Below, in pieces: positions 31,656-38,427 of a DNA stretch of 38,427 bases (its first letter is position 1; every line of letters begins with the position of its first letter). The DNA lies in assembly GCA_027484985.1 (NCBI GenBank), contig JAIXRW010000032.1, positions 1 through 38,427 on the forward strand. The letters run 5' to 3'. A model generated the notes under the pieces. It had not been told where the DNA came from. It ran no database searches and was given only the letters and a program-made list of their open reading frames with translations. The DNA comes from Rhodobacter sp. Lineage in GTDB: Bacteria; Pseudomonadota; Alphaproteobacteria; Rhodobacterales; Rhodobacteraceae. The position numbers and the translations under genes were made by a program.

Positions 31656-33539
31656 ATGGCCGACACCCCGAACATCCGTCTCACCTTCCTCGAAGCGAAC
31701 CAGGCGCAGAAGCACATCACCGTCAATGAGGCCTTCCGTGCCCTCGATGCCCTCGTACAGCCTGGGGTCGAAAGCACCGGGCTGAACACCCCGCCCGGAT
31801 CGCCAGTCGACGGCGCCCGCTATATCGTGGGCCCGAGCCCCACGGCGGCCTGGGCAGGCCAAGCCTTCGCGATTGCCGCTTGGCAGGATGGCGCCTGGGC
31901 CTTCTATCCGCCCGCGGAAGGCTGGTCCGTCTGGGATCGCGCGACAGATGCCGCCCTGACCTTTCTTGGCGGCGCCTGGGTGCGGCAGGCGGCACTGCCC
32001 TTCCCGGACAACCTGTTTCGCCTCGCCGACGATGCCGATCCGACGCGGCTCGCGGCCTTCGATCTTTCAAGCCTGCAGCCGGGCACGACTCGCACCTTCA
32101 CCCTACCGAACCTGTCGGCCACGCTCGCCCATCTCGGCAATGCGGCGCAGACCTTTGTGGGGGCGACGACGTTCTCGAACGCGGCCGTGACGATCGGCAC
32201 GGCAACGACGACGGCAACCTATGGCATCGGCACCGGCGGCACGACCAACGGTGTCACCAAGACCGTGAACCTCGGCACCGGCGGCGCCGCCGGATCGACG
32301 ACCGTGATCAACCTCGGGTCGACCACTGCTGGGGCACTGGGCAGCACGATCATCAACACACCTGTGGTGACCTTCGGGGCGAGCGTGACCGCGATCGGCG
32401 CGGCCGCGGCGAACATCACTGCGCTGGGCCTTGGGCTTGGTGGCGCCTCGCCCGATGCTTCGAACCGGTTGAGCATCAATGCCGCCGCGACACTTTTGAA
32501 CAATGCGGGCGGATCGCATGAAGCCACGATCAACAAGGCCGCCGCCGCGAATGACGCAAGCCTTGCCCTGAAGACCGGCTTCTCGGCACGGGCTCTGTTT
32601 GGGCTGCTCGGGTCCGACGATGTGACGCTGAAGGTGTCGCCGAACGGCTCGGCCTTCTTCGATGCCTTTGTGATCGATCGCGCCACGGGGCGGGCCGAGT
32701 TCCCGGAGCCGCTGATCCTGCCCGGCCTTTCTGCGATCCCCGCCGTGCCACCGGCGGGAAAGCTGGCTCTTTATGGCCGCCAGCGCGCGGGCGCCCCCTG
32801 GCTCGAAGTGGTCAGGCCTTCTGGGCGGGATTTCCCGCTGCAACCTCATACCGGGCTGAACCGCATCGGCATCTGGGCACCGGTGTCCGGCACCACAATT
32901 GCAGCCCAAGGGATTGCGCTAACCAGCGTCGGCACGGTCAGCCACACCGCCCTGACCGCCGGATCGCTTCTGAACAGTTCCCGGCGCTGGCGCGTGACTT
33001 CGGCCGCGGTGGTGGATTCTGTCTGTGATCAGCGCTCGGCTGTTACGGCCTGCTGGCGCGGGAATGCCGCGGGCCTCGGCGGGTTTACCCTCGTAACCCG
33101 GATTAGCCTGACGACCCTGCAAGCGACCGGGATGGGCTTCTTCGGCCTGCTGTCCTCGGTCGCGGCCCTAGCCGTGACCACAACCCTTGCCGTCCTTGTC
33201 GAAGCGATCGGCCTCGGCTTCCAGCGTGGCACCCATACAAACTGGCAACTGGTCCGCAATGATGCGACCGGCGCGCCAACCCTCGTGGATCTCGGTGCTG
33301 GATTTCCGGTCGCGACGGCCGGGCTGATCACCCTCACCATCTGGTGCCCGTCCGCGGGAGCATCGATCTGGCTGCGCGCAGTGAATGAGCTGACCGGCGC
33401 TGTCTTCGAACAGGAGGTGACGACCGACCTGCCCCAAGCGGCGACCTTCCTCGCGCCGCGGCTCTTCCTGAACAACGGCGCCACCGCCGCGGCCGTCGCC
33501 TTCGAATGCACCGGCCTCTACCTCGAGACAGATTTCTGA
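31656..33539 (+). CDS. DUF2793-containing tail fibre-like protein
   Basis: The protein has 627 residues. Residues about 7-110 are DUF2793 (LTFLEANQAQKHITVNEAFRALDALVQP, SPVDGARYIVG, GAWAFYPPAEGWSVWD), common in tail-associated proteins of these phages and linked to surface attachment. Residues about 165-280 are Thr/Gly/Ala-rich with short repeats (TIGTATTTATYGIGTGG, VNLGTGGAAGSTTVINLGS), suggesting a trimeric beta-helix shaft. The C-terminal part from about 390 is a beta-rich domain that could bind the receptor. The order attachment domain, shaft, tip matches a tail fibre. GGAGG precedes the ATG. Confidence 0.82.
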   Translation: MADTPNIRLTFLEANQAQKHITVNEAFRALDALVQPGVESTGLNTPPGSPVDGARYIVGPSPTAAWAGQAFAIAAWQDGAWAFYPPAEGWSVWDRATDAALTFLGGAWVRQAALPFPDNLFRLADDADPTRLAAFDLSSLQPGTTRTFTLPNLSATLAHLGNAAQTFVGATTFSNAAVTIGTATTTATYGIGTGGTTNGVTKTVNLGTGGAAGSTTVINLGSTTAGALGSTIINTPVVTFGASVTAIGAAAANITALGLGLGGASPDASNRLSINAAATLLNNAGGSHEATINKAAAANDASLALKTGFSARALFGLLGSDDVTLKVSPNGSAFFDAFVIDRATGRAEFPEPLILPGLSAIPAVPPAGKLALYGRQRAGAPWLEVVRPSGRDFPLQPHTGLNRIGIWAPVSGTTIAAQGIALTSVGTVSHTALTAGSLLNSSRRWRVTSAAVVDSVCDQRSAVTACWRGNAAGLGGFTLVTRISLTTLQATGMGFFGLLSSVAALAVTTTLAVLVEAIGLGFQRGTHTNWQLVRNDATGAPTLVDLGAGFPVATAGLITLTIWCPSAGASIWLRAVNELTGAVFEQEVTTDLPQAATFLAPRLFLNNGATAAAVAFECTGLYLETDF

Positions 33540-33556
33540 CCCTGAAAGGAGCCCCC

Positions 33557-33703
33557 ATGTCGCCTGCCGCCTCATCCGCCTATGTCGCCGAACTACGCCA
33601 GCAGATCGCGATCCTCTCCGAACGCTGCGCCCTTCTCGCCGCCGAACTGGCCGCCGCCCGCGAGACACAAAGCCCGCCACCGGACCCGCCCGCCGCCGGT
33701 TGA
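33557..33703 (+). CDS. Small coiled-coil protein
   Basis: The protein has 48 residues. YVAELRQQIAILSERCALLAAELAAARE has a clear heptad pattern with a leading hydrophobic every three to four residues, followed by a Pro-rich tail. AAAGGAG precedes the ATG at 33557. It closes the tail operon, 17 bp after the fibre gene and 22 bp before a terminator. It may be a fibre-assembly or spanin-like accessory protein. No family was recognised. Confidence 0.6.
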   Translation: MSPAASSAYVAELRQQIAILSERCALLAAELAAARETQSPPPDPPAAG

Positions 33704-33725
33704 ACCCCATTAAGGCCAACTCGCG

Positions 33726-33750
33726 CCCCGCCCTTCCGGCGGGGTTTTTC
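33726..33750 (+). terminator. Rho-independent terminator after the tail operon
   Basis: CCCCGCC (33726-33732) and GGCGGGG (33738-33744) form a perfect 7-bp stem with a 5-base loop, followed by TTTTTC. The position fits: 22 bp after the last tail gene and 22 bp before the endolysin start. It may separate or attenuate the lysis genes from tail transcription. Confidence 0.85.
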
Positions 33751-33772
33751 TTTGCCCGAAAGGACCAAACCC

Positions 33773-34411
33773 ATGACCGACCAGATTGATGCGCTCAAGG
33801 CGCTGCAAATGGCACTGGCGCGCCTTGGCTATTACTCTGGCGCGATCGACGGCCTCTTCGGCCCGCGCACCGATGCCGCCCTGAAGGCCGTGGCAGCCGA
33901 ACGCGGCGCGATCCGCAACCTGAAGCCTGCGGTAGCCACTGTGCCGACCGGGCCGATGATCTTCCAGGGCAGCGCTCGCTACCCCGTGGACGAGATCGTC
34001 ATCCATTGTGCCGCCACCCACCCGGACTGGATGCGCGGCCAGCCCCTCACCGCCAAGCGCAAAGAAATCGACCGTTGGCACCGGGAAGAGCGCGGCTGGC
34101 GCAAGATCGGCTACCACCATCTGATCGATCACGACGGTGCGATCCTGCCCGGCCGGGCTGAGACCGAGATCGGCGCGGGGGTCGAAGGCCACAATCGGGG
34201 CGTGATCCACATCTGCCTGATAGGCGGTGCAAGTTCGGCCGCCACCGATCCTTTCGAGCGGAACTTCACCGCCGCCCAGGATCGCGCCCTACGCGGCCTA
34301 ATCGATGCCATCCGCGCCGAGACGGCCATCACCCGTATCACCGGTCACAACGACCACGCCGCCAAAGCCTGCCCGGGCTTCGTCGTGCGCACATGGATCA
34401 ACCGGGTCTGA
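33773..34411 (+). CDS. N-acetylmuramoyl-L-alanine amidase endolysin with peptidoglycan-binding domain
   Basis: The protein has 212 residues. Residues 1-45 form a peptidoglycan-binding domain (ALKALQMALARLGYYSGAIDGLFGPRTDAALKAV). Residues about 60-212 form a type-2 amidase domain: EIVIHCAAT supplies zinc ligand H78, GYHHLIDHDG the catalytic-loop residues, and ITGHNDHAAKACPGF the remaining His/Cys ligands. It cleaves the bond between N-acetylmuramic acid and L-alanine at lysis. There is no signal peptide, so it depends on a holin, encoded next. AAAGGA precedes the ATG at 33773; a longer frame to 33752 starts inside the region just after the terminator. Confidence 0.92.
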   Translation: MTDQIDALKALQMALARLGYYSGAIDGLFGPRTDAALKAVAAERGAIRNLKPAVATVPTGPMIFQGSARYPVDEIVIHCAATHPDWMRGQPLTAKRKEIDRWHREERGWRKIGYHHLIDHDGAILPGRAETEIGAGVEGHNRGVIHICLIGGASSAATDPFERNFTAAQDRALRGLIDAIRAETAITRITGHNDHAAKACPGFVVRTWINRV

Positions 34412-34434
34412 CACCCATCAAAGGAGAGACCAAC

Positions 34435-34665
34435 ATGAACCTGATCAATCAACCCACCCTTCGCCCCACCCGTAAAATAGCCGCCGTCGGCTGGACGAGC
34501 CTCCTCGGCCCCGTCGTGGCCGCAATCATCGCGCCTTGGCTTCCGGGGTTGTCCGAAGCCTGTGGAGGTGAGGTGGGGGCATCTCTCGTCGCAGGCGGGC
34601 TTGCGCTGGCGCAGGGGGCGGTAAACTTTCTCACGGGGTATACGGTTCGGGAGAAGGCAGGCTGA
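34435..34665 (+). CDS. Putative phage holin
   Basis: The protein has 76 residues. Two hydrophobic segments are visible: about 19-38 (WTSLLGPVVAAIIAPWLPG) and 48-68 (GASLVAGGLALAQGAVNFLTG). A basic C-terminus (TVREKAG) follows. This two-span layout, small size and position just after the endolysin fit a class II-type holin that forms the lysis hole. AGGAGA precedes the ATG at 34435. No dual-start motif is seen, and an Rz-like spanin is not obvious nearby, except possibly the membrane protein at 26029. Confidence 0.75.
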   Translation: MNLINQPTLRPTRKIAAVGWTSLLGPVVAAIIAPWLPGLSEACGGEVGASLVAGGLALAQGAVNFLTGYTVREKAG

Positions 34666-34801
34666 AGTCACTAGTTAACGAAGGTGGGACAGTTGTGCCC
34701 ACAGCGATGGCAAGGCTGAGACAACGCTCGACCGAAAAAGCCCGAGACCTTCGACCTAGACGCACTCAATCGGAACAGGCTAGGGTGCTAAGGAAGAAGA
34801 A

Positions 34802-35986
34802 ATGCCGACCTACCAAACAACGAGAGCCAAGATGAGCGAACAAGAAAAGGGTATCGTTGAAAACATCGAAGACGGTGAACCGACGGGAGTCGAAGAAGAA
34901 CTGCCGGACCCTTCAAACGAGATCCTTCCAATCGAGCGGCCTTTTGATCCGGACAAAATCAAGGTTGCGCGGGAAACGAAGACCATTTCGCTCATCAGCA
35001 CTCGGATTGACCATGGAGAAATCGATCTAGCGCCAGAGTTTCAGCGTCGTGCGCGAATTTGGGATGCTGGCAGAAAAGGCCGCCTTATTGAGTCGATCTT
35101 GCTGCGCATTCCGTTACCCGTTTTCTATGTCGCGAGCGACAACAGGGATGCCTGGTCAGTAGTAGACGGCCTGCAGCGCCTTACCACTATCCATGACTTC
35201 CTGAAGGGCCTGTTCCCGCTCAAGGGCCTAGAATACCTGGCTCAGTTCGACGGCAAATCCTTCAAAGACCTGCCGCGTAACATGCAGCGGCGCATTGAAG
35301 AGACAGAGCTCGTAATGAACGTCATCCAGCCGGGCACCCCCGAAGAGGTAATGTTCAATATCTTCAGTCGGATCAATACCGGAGGCATGACTCTTAACTC
35401 CCAAGAGATACGCCATGCACTGAACAAGGGGCCGGTAAGGCAGTTCCTTGCGGACCTCATCCAAGCTGAAGCATTTCAGGAAGCTACGAAAGGAAGCGTT
35501 AGTGACGTGCGGATGTCGGCAAGGGAATGCGCCCTGCGTTTTGTTGCCTTTCATCTCGTTAGCTGGAAAAACTACCGCAATAATGATCTTGATGGCTTCT
35601 TAAATGCAGCAATGAAATCGGCAAATGACGCTTCTGCTGCCGAACGCACATCAATTCGTGAAGCGTTTGAAAGTGCTATGCTTGCGGCGAACGAAATATT
35701 TGAAGATGATGCATTCAGAAAGCGCTACCGCGCTGAGGCGCCACGCAGCCCGATCAGCAAGGCTCTATTTGAGACTTGGTCGGTTACACTAGCTGCGCTT
35801 TCCCGCGCTGACCTTGGCACACTATATGAGAGGAAGGGGGACGTTAGAGCACTTTTCATGCAAACCCTGTCCGAAGATCGCGATTTTGAGGTTTCTATTT
35901 CCTATGCCACCGGAGTCCCAGGCCGAGTTAGAAAGCGGTTCGAGACTGTCGAAATGATTGTCAAGAAAGTGCTAAGCGATGCGTAG
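34802..35986 (+). CDS. DUF262-domain protein, first gene of candidate defence operon
   Basis: The protein has 394 residues. After an acidic leader (1-45) the DUF262 domain begins. It contains LISTRIDHGEIDLAPEFQRRARIWDAGRKGRLIESILLRIPLPVFYV and then VVDGLQRLTTIHDFL, the DGQQR-type motif (D122-R126, with Leu in place of the first Gln). FSRINTGGMTLNSQEIRHAL completes the family pattern. The domain has a ParB/Srx-like fold and occurs in modification-dependent restriction (GmrSD) and other defence proteins, where it binds or hydrolyses nucleotides. No HNH partner domain is seen. The ATG follows AAGGAAGAAG. Base composition is below the phage level. It overlaps the next gene by 8 bp. Confidence 0.88.
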   Translation: MPTYQTTRAKMSEQEKGIVENIEDGEPTGVEEELPDPSNEILPIERPFDPDKIKVARETKTISLISTRIDHGEIDLAPEFQRRARIWDAGRKGRLIESILLRIPLPVFYVASDNRDAWSVVDGLQRLTTIHDFLKGLFPLKGLEYLAQFDGKSFKDLPRNMQRRIEETELVMNVIQPGTPEEVMFNIFSRINTGGMTLNSQEIRHALNKGPVRQFLADLIQAEAFQEATKGSVSDVRMSARECALRFVAFHLVSWKNYRNNDLDGFLNAAMKSANDASAAERTSIREAFESAMLAANEIFEDDAFRKRYRAEAPRSPISKALFETWSVTLAALSRADLGTLYERKGDVRALFMQTLSEDRDFEVSISYATGVPGRVRKRFETVEMIVKKVLSDA

Positions 35987-37169
35987 CCCTCGTATTTCAG
36001 CAATCGAGCTCGAGAACTTTAAGTGCTTCAGGAAGCAGCGTGTCGAGATGGGTGGCTTGACAGTGCTTTCCGGGTTGAATGGTATGGGAAAGAGCAGCAC
36101 GATTCAGGCCTTGCTGCTCCTCCGCCAGTCGGTTTCATTCCAGCGGCTGCAAAGGAGGCTGCGTCTATCTGGTGACTTAATTGACCTAGGGACCGGCGAG
36201 GACGCATTGTTCGATCTCGCAGACCAAGACGCGATCGCGTTTGTTCTAGAATTGGCTCAGTCACGGCGGATTGAGTATCGCTATGAGTACTCACGCGAGA
36301 ACGACCGCCTTTCGCTCGTGATGCCAAGGCAGTTCGGGCGGGCCACAAGCGACATGATTCTGAACTCCGACGGAGCTTGGGTAGACTACAGATCGGACAC
36401 ACAGCGGAGTTTGCCCGTTGCGGGGCCGCCTAGCTTGTTTTCGACAAGCGGCTTTCAGTACCTTTCAGCTGAGCGGTTTGGACCAAGAAAGTCGCTTCCA
36501 TGGTCGAACGAACAAGTGTCTACGAGATTTCTCGGCGTTCATGGAGAGCATGTTCTCGCCTTCCTTGCGGAGTTTGGTGGCAGTGTCTTGGACGAAACTG
36601 ATCCGCGTGTGCGTGATCCTGAAGGAGTCTTGACGCTTGAAGGACAGGTTTCATCTTGGCTTCAAGAGACCAGTCCTGGAGCGACGCTAGACATTTCTCG
36701 CATGCGGGAGATTGACGCACTTTCAGCTAGGTACGCCTACAGCAGAAAAGGCGATGTGCAGTCGCGGGCCTTCAGGGCCACAAACGTCGGTTTCGGCATT
36801 TCGTACGTTCTTCCGGTACTGACTGCCCTTATCGGCGCTCGTTCCGGGGATCTCGTCATAATCGAGAACCCAGAAGCGCATCTTCATCCGAGAGGACAAA
36901 CACGTTTGGGACAACTCGCTGGACGGGCAGCCAAGTCAGGTGTTCAGGTGTTGATAGAAACCCATAGCGACCATTTCCTTGACGGTGTCCGGCTCGACGT
37001 AAAGCATCAGCTCTCTGACGGGCGAGACACGCGCGTTCACTTTTTCACTCGCACAGGTTCGGAAACCCAAGTGATCAGCCCGAAGGTGCTTGAGAATGGG
37101 AGCCTTTCAGAGTGGCCGAGGGGCTTTTTTGATGAGCGGGACGAAAACCTGCTCGGGCTTCTTGGCTGA
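35979..37169 (+). CDS. AAA ATPase with DUF3696 C-terminus, second gene of candidate defence operon
   Basis: The protein has 396 residues. It is an OLD/ABC-type ATPase: IELENFKCFRKQRVEMGGLTVLSGLNGMGKSS has the Walker A at 32-39, LVIIENPEAHLHPRGQ is the Walker B region with the acidic pair, and VLIETHSDHFLDGVR carries the switch His. The C-terminal SLSEWPRGFFDERDENLLGLL is the DUF3696 signature. There is no TOPRIM nuclease domain, unlike Gabija or OLD proteins, so any effector must be another subunit. It overlaps the DUF262 gene by 8 bp and precedes the third gene by 11 bp. It is probably the sensor or energy subunit of the three-protein set. Confidence 0.9.
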   Translation: MRSPRISAIELENFKCFRKQRVEMGGLTVLSGLNGMGKSSTIQALLLLRQSVSFQRLQRRLRLSGDLIDLGTGEDALFDLADQDAIAFVLELAQSRRIEYRYEYSRENDRLSLVMPRQFGRATSDMILNSDGAWVDYRSDTQRSLPVAGPPSLFSTSGFQYLSAERFGPRKSLPWSNEQVSTRFLGVHGEHVLAFLAEFGGSVLDETDPRVRDPEGVLTLEGQVSSWLQETSPGATLDISRMREIDALSARYAYSRKGDVQSRAFRATNVGFGISYVLPVLTALIGARSGDLVIIENPEAHLHPRGQTRLGQLAGRAAKSGVQVLIETHSDHFLDGVRLDVKHQLSDGRDTRVHFFTRTGSETQVISPKVLENGSLSEWPRGFFDERDENLLGLLG

Positions 37170-37180
37170 AGGACGTCGCT

Positions 37181-38122
37181 GTGCGAGAGGCAGTACTGAA
37201 CAGCGCCTGCATTTCATCTTGCTTCACGAATTTGGCTGAGGCAACTGAGTTCACGGCAGACCTAGAGCGAGGCTTTGCCTCTCTGGTAAGAGCAGGACAC
37301 TTGCTCCAGCAGCTCCGTATGCACTCTCCCAGTTCGGAAGTGGTAGTTGCTCCCGGTGTTTCTCTTCATGATGTGTTTCGGGAACTCTGTAGAAGGGGCC
37401 CAGATACCGGCCGATTTTTGATGCGGCTACTGGCAAAGTTTCCAATAGAGGACGATGTAACAGATGAAGAATTGGCTGCCCTATTGGAGCTAGATGTTGC
37501 CGGACATCCGGGATGTTACGCGCTCCTTCTGTGTTGGCACTCACGTGATCGGGTCTGCGCAACCTTGTCATCGGAACCCCGTTGGCGGATGTCACCCCTA
37601 GAGATCACTGCGCATAAGCATGGTGAGCCGGAAGTAGATCGGGTTCTCCGGCCGGTTCGCAACTTCTTCTCGTTGGATAGTGCAAACGCTTTGCTGGCCG
37701 AATTCAATGACGAGCTCTTTAGCACAATCGAGCCGCTGGACCTCTGGCAACGAAGGGCAGACCTTTTCCCAGATTTGGATTTCGCACCGTCTGTTGAAGA
37801 TGATCTCGCTGTTCTCAGCGAGCCTGTTTTCAGGCAAGCGTTGTTCCGCCTGCAGGAGCTATGCAGCGCTTCCAATGAATGGCGGACGAGCAATGCCGCA
37901 ATTCCGAAGTACCTCTCAAAAGTGACGGGCGAGTCGGATAGCACCATGCAGCAGTTTGGCCGGGATCGGATTTTCCGTTCGTGTTCGGGCAAAAACGAGG
38001 TCTTTGAACTTCACGCCAGACTTCAGGACGGCCATAGGCTTCATCTGCGTGAAGTCTCCGCAACCAAGAGAATTGAGATCGGCTATGTTGGTAAGCATCT
38101 GCGGATCGTCTCCGAGAACTAG
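37181..38122 (+). CDS. Unrecognised third protein of candidate defence operon
   Basis: The protein has 313 residues. The start is GTG at 37181 with AAGG eight bases upstream; no in-frame ATG is nearby. No family was recognised with confidence. The first 150 residues are helical with regularly spaced hydrophobics (VSLHDVFRELCRRGPDTGRFLMRLLAKFP) and several cysteines. The final 45 residues are strand-rich, EVFELHARLQDGHRLHL then KRIEIGYVGKHLRI, a layout reminiscent of RelE-like RNase folds. No membrane segment is visible. Given its place after a DUF262 protein and an ATPase without a nuclease, it is the likely effector. That assignment is inferred. Confidence 0.75.
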   Translation: MREAVLNSACISSCFTNLAEATEFTADLERGFASLVRAGHLLQQLRMHSPSSEVVVAPGVSLHDVFRELCRRGPDTGRFLMRLLAKFPIEDDVTDEELAALLELDVAGHPGCYALLLCWHSRDRVCATLSSEPRWRMSPLEITAHKHGEPEVDRVLRPVRNFFSLDSANALLAEFNDELFSTIEPLDLWQRRADLFPDLDFAPSVEDDLAVLSEPVFRQALFRLQELCSASNEWRTSNAAIPKYLSKVTGESDSTMQQFGRDRIFRSCSGKNEVFELHARLQDGHRLHLREVSATKRIEIGYVGKHLRIVSEN

Positions 38123-38223
38123 TACCCCCCTTTTCCAATTGAGCGCAGTCGTCTGCGGCTTTCGCGCGGTCTGCGTCCAGCCCGCCTACTATCCCACTGA
38201 TCTTGCACGCGGAATCCGTCCGT

Positions 38224-38243
38224 TTGTTGACCTATTGTTGACC
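38224..38243 (+). repeat. Paired direct repeat TTGTTGACC next to the tRNA
   Basis: TTGTTGACC occurs at 38224-38232 and 38235-38243, separated by TA. The 11-bp spacing is one helical turn. It lies in the 190-bp non-coding stretch between the cargo operon and the tRNA, where the right attachment site of the element would be. It could be an integrase or excisionase arm site, or chance. Confidence 0.4.
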
Positions 38244-38259
38244 CGCGGTGTGGAACGTA

Positions 38260-38281
38260 AAATGCCGCCCCAGAGGGCGGC
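38260..38281 (-). terminator. Leftward terminator downstream of the initiator tRNA
   Basis: GCCGCCC (38264-38270) and GGGCGGC (38275-38281) form a perfect 7-bp stem with a 4-base loop. On the minus strand the hairpin is followed by ATTTTAC, a short U-run. It lies about 30 bp past the tRNA 3' end, so it can end tRNA transcription. It might also block leftward read-through into the cargo operon. Confidence 0.6.
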
Positions 38282-38311
38282 CGGTAACCTGTTGAGGTCA
38301 TTGATAGTTTT

Positions 38312-38388
<77 letters not shown>

Positions 38389-38427
38389 ACGGTTTTTGTG
38401 TTTTGTTTTTGGTTTTGTTTTTTTGCG

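Noticed and set aside
32160..32400. Repetitive DNA in the fibre gene considered as a CRISPR or tandem array
   Set aside because: The repeats are short, degenerate and in frame, coding for a Thr/Gly-rich shaft; no regular repeat-spacer pattern exists. No CRISPR array was seen in the window.
34666..34801. Promoter for the three-gene cargo operon
   Set aside because: The 136-bp gap is a natural place for one, but no -35/-10 pair stood out by eye; only the strong ribosome binding site before 34802 is supported.

Overview
The window is most of an integrated, siphovirus-like prophage in a high-GC alphaproteobacterium, most likely a member of the Rhodobacteraceae (Paracoccus/Rhodobacter relatives). 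The evidence is the codon use, the tail-tip block in the order DUF2460 - small membrane protein - DUF2163 - NlpC/P60 - TIM-barrel tail protein (the order found in the Rhodobacter gene transfer agent), DUF6362 and DUF6441 proteins, a protease-capsid fusion, and an alphaproteobacterial initiator tRNA at the right edge. All family assignments are from reading the translated sequence; no database search was run.

Layout. 1-118: the end of an IS66-family element, which has truncated a type III-like restriction helicase (115-2220, minus). 2375-3637: tyrosine integrase (minus). 3705-4611: an integration/control region in which two 50-bp inverted repeats bracket one minus-strand gene. 4686-6613: early operon (excisionase-like HTH protein, small protein, replication initiator with iteron-like palindromes inside its gene, DUF6362 protein). 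6695-6744: a strong nested hairpin. 6871-9327: ParB-like protein, DNA methyltransferase and a PLP-enzyme-like protein, translationally coupled. 9601-10266: low-GC two-helix membrane protein (cargo). 10454-11277: two minus-strand genes of unknown function.

11369-20144: packaging and head genes (TerS, TerL, gpW, portal, protease/major capsid fusion, DUF2190, head-tail proteins), interrupted by an opposing PIN-toxin/antitoxin pair (13949-14979). The protease/capsid reading frame is split by an in-frame TAG at 18050-18052, so this prophage probably cannot make normal capsids unless the codon is suppressed or is a sequencing error. 20324-21076: low-GC PIN-like cargo gene. 21214-33703: tail genes, including a chaperone pair with a canonical -1 slippery site GGGAAAC, tape measure, tail tip, TIM-barrel host-specificity protein and a DUF2793 fibre-like protein. 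33773-34665: amidase endolysin and holin.

34802-38122: a low-GC three-gene operon (DUF262 protein, AAA ATPase with DUF3696 tail, unrecognised third protein). It lies at the right edge of the element next to an initiator tRNA (38312-38388, minus) whose 3' end faces the prophage. It is the best candidate here for an undescribed system, probably anti-phage defence. With the truncated restriction helicase at the other end, the element appears to carry defence cargo at both borders. No second copy of the tRNA 3' end is visible beside the integrase, so the left attachment site is probably outside the window or the target is different.
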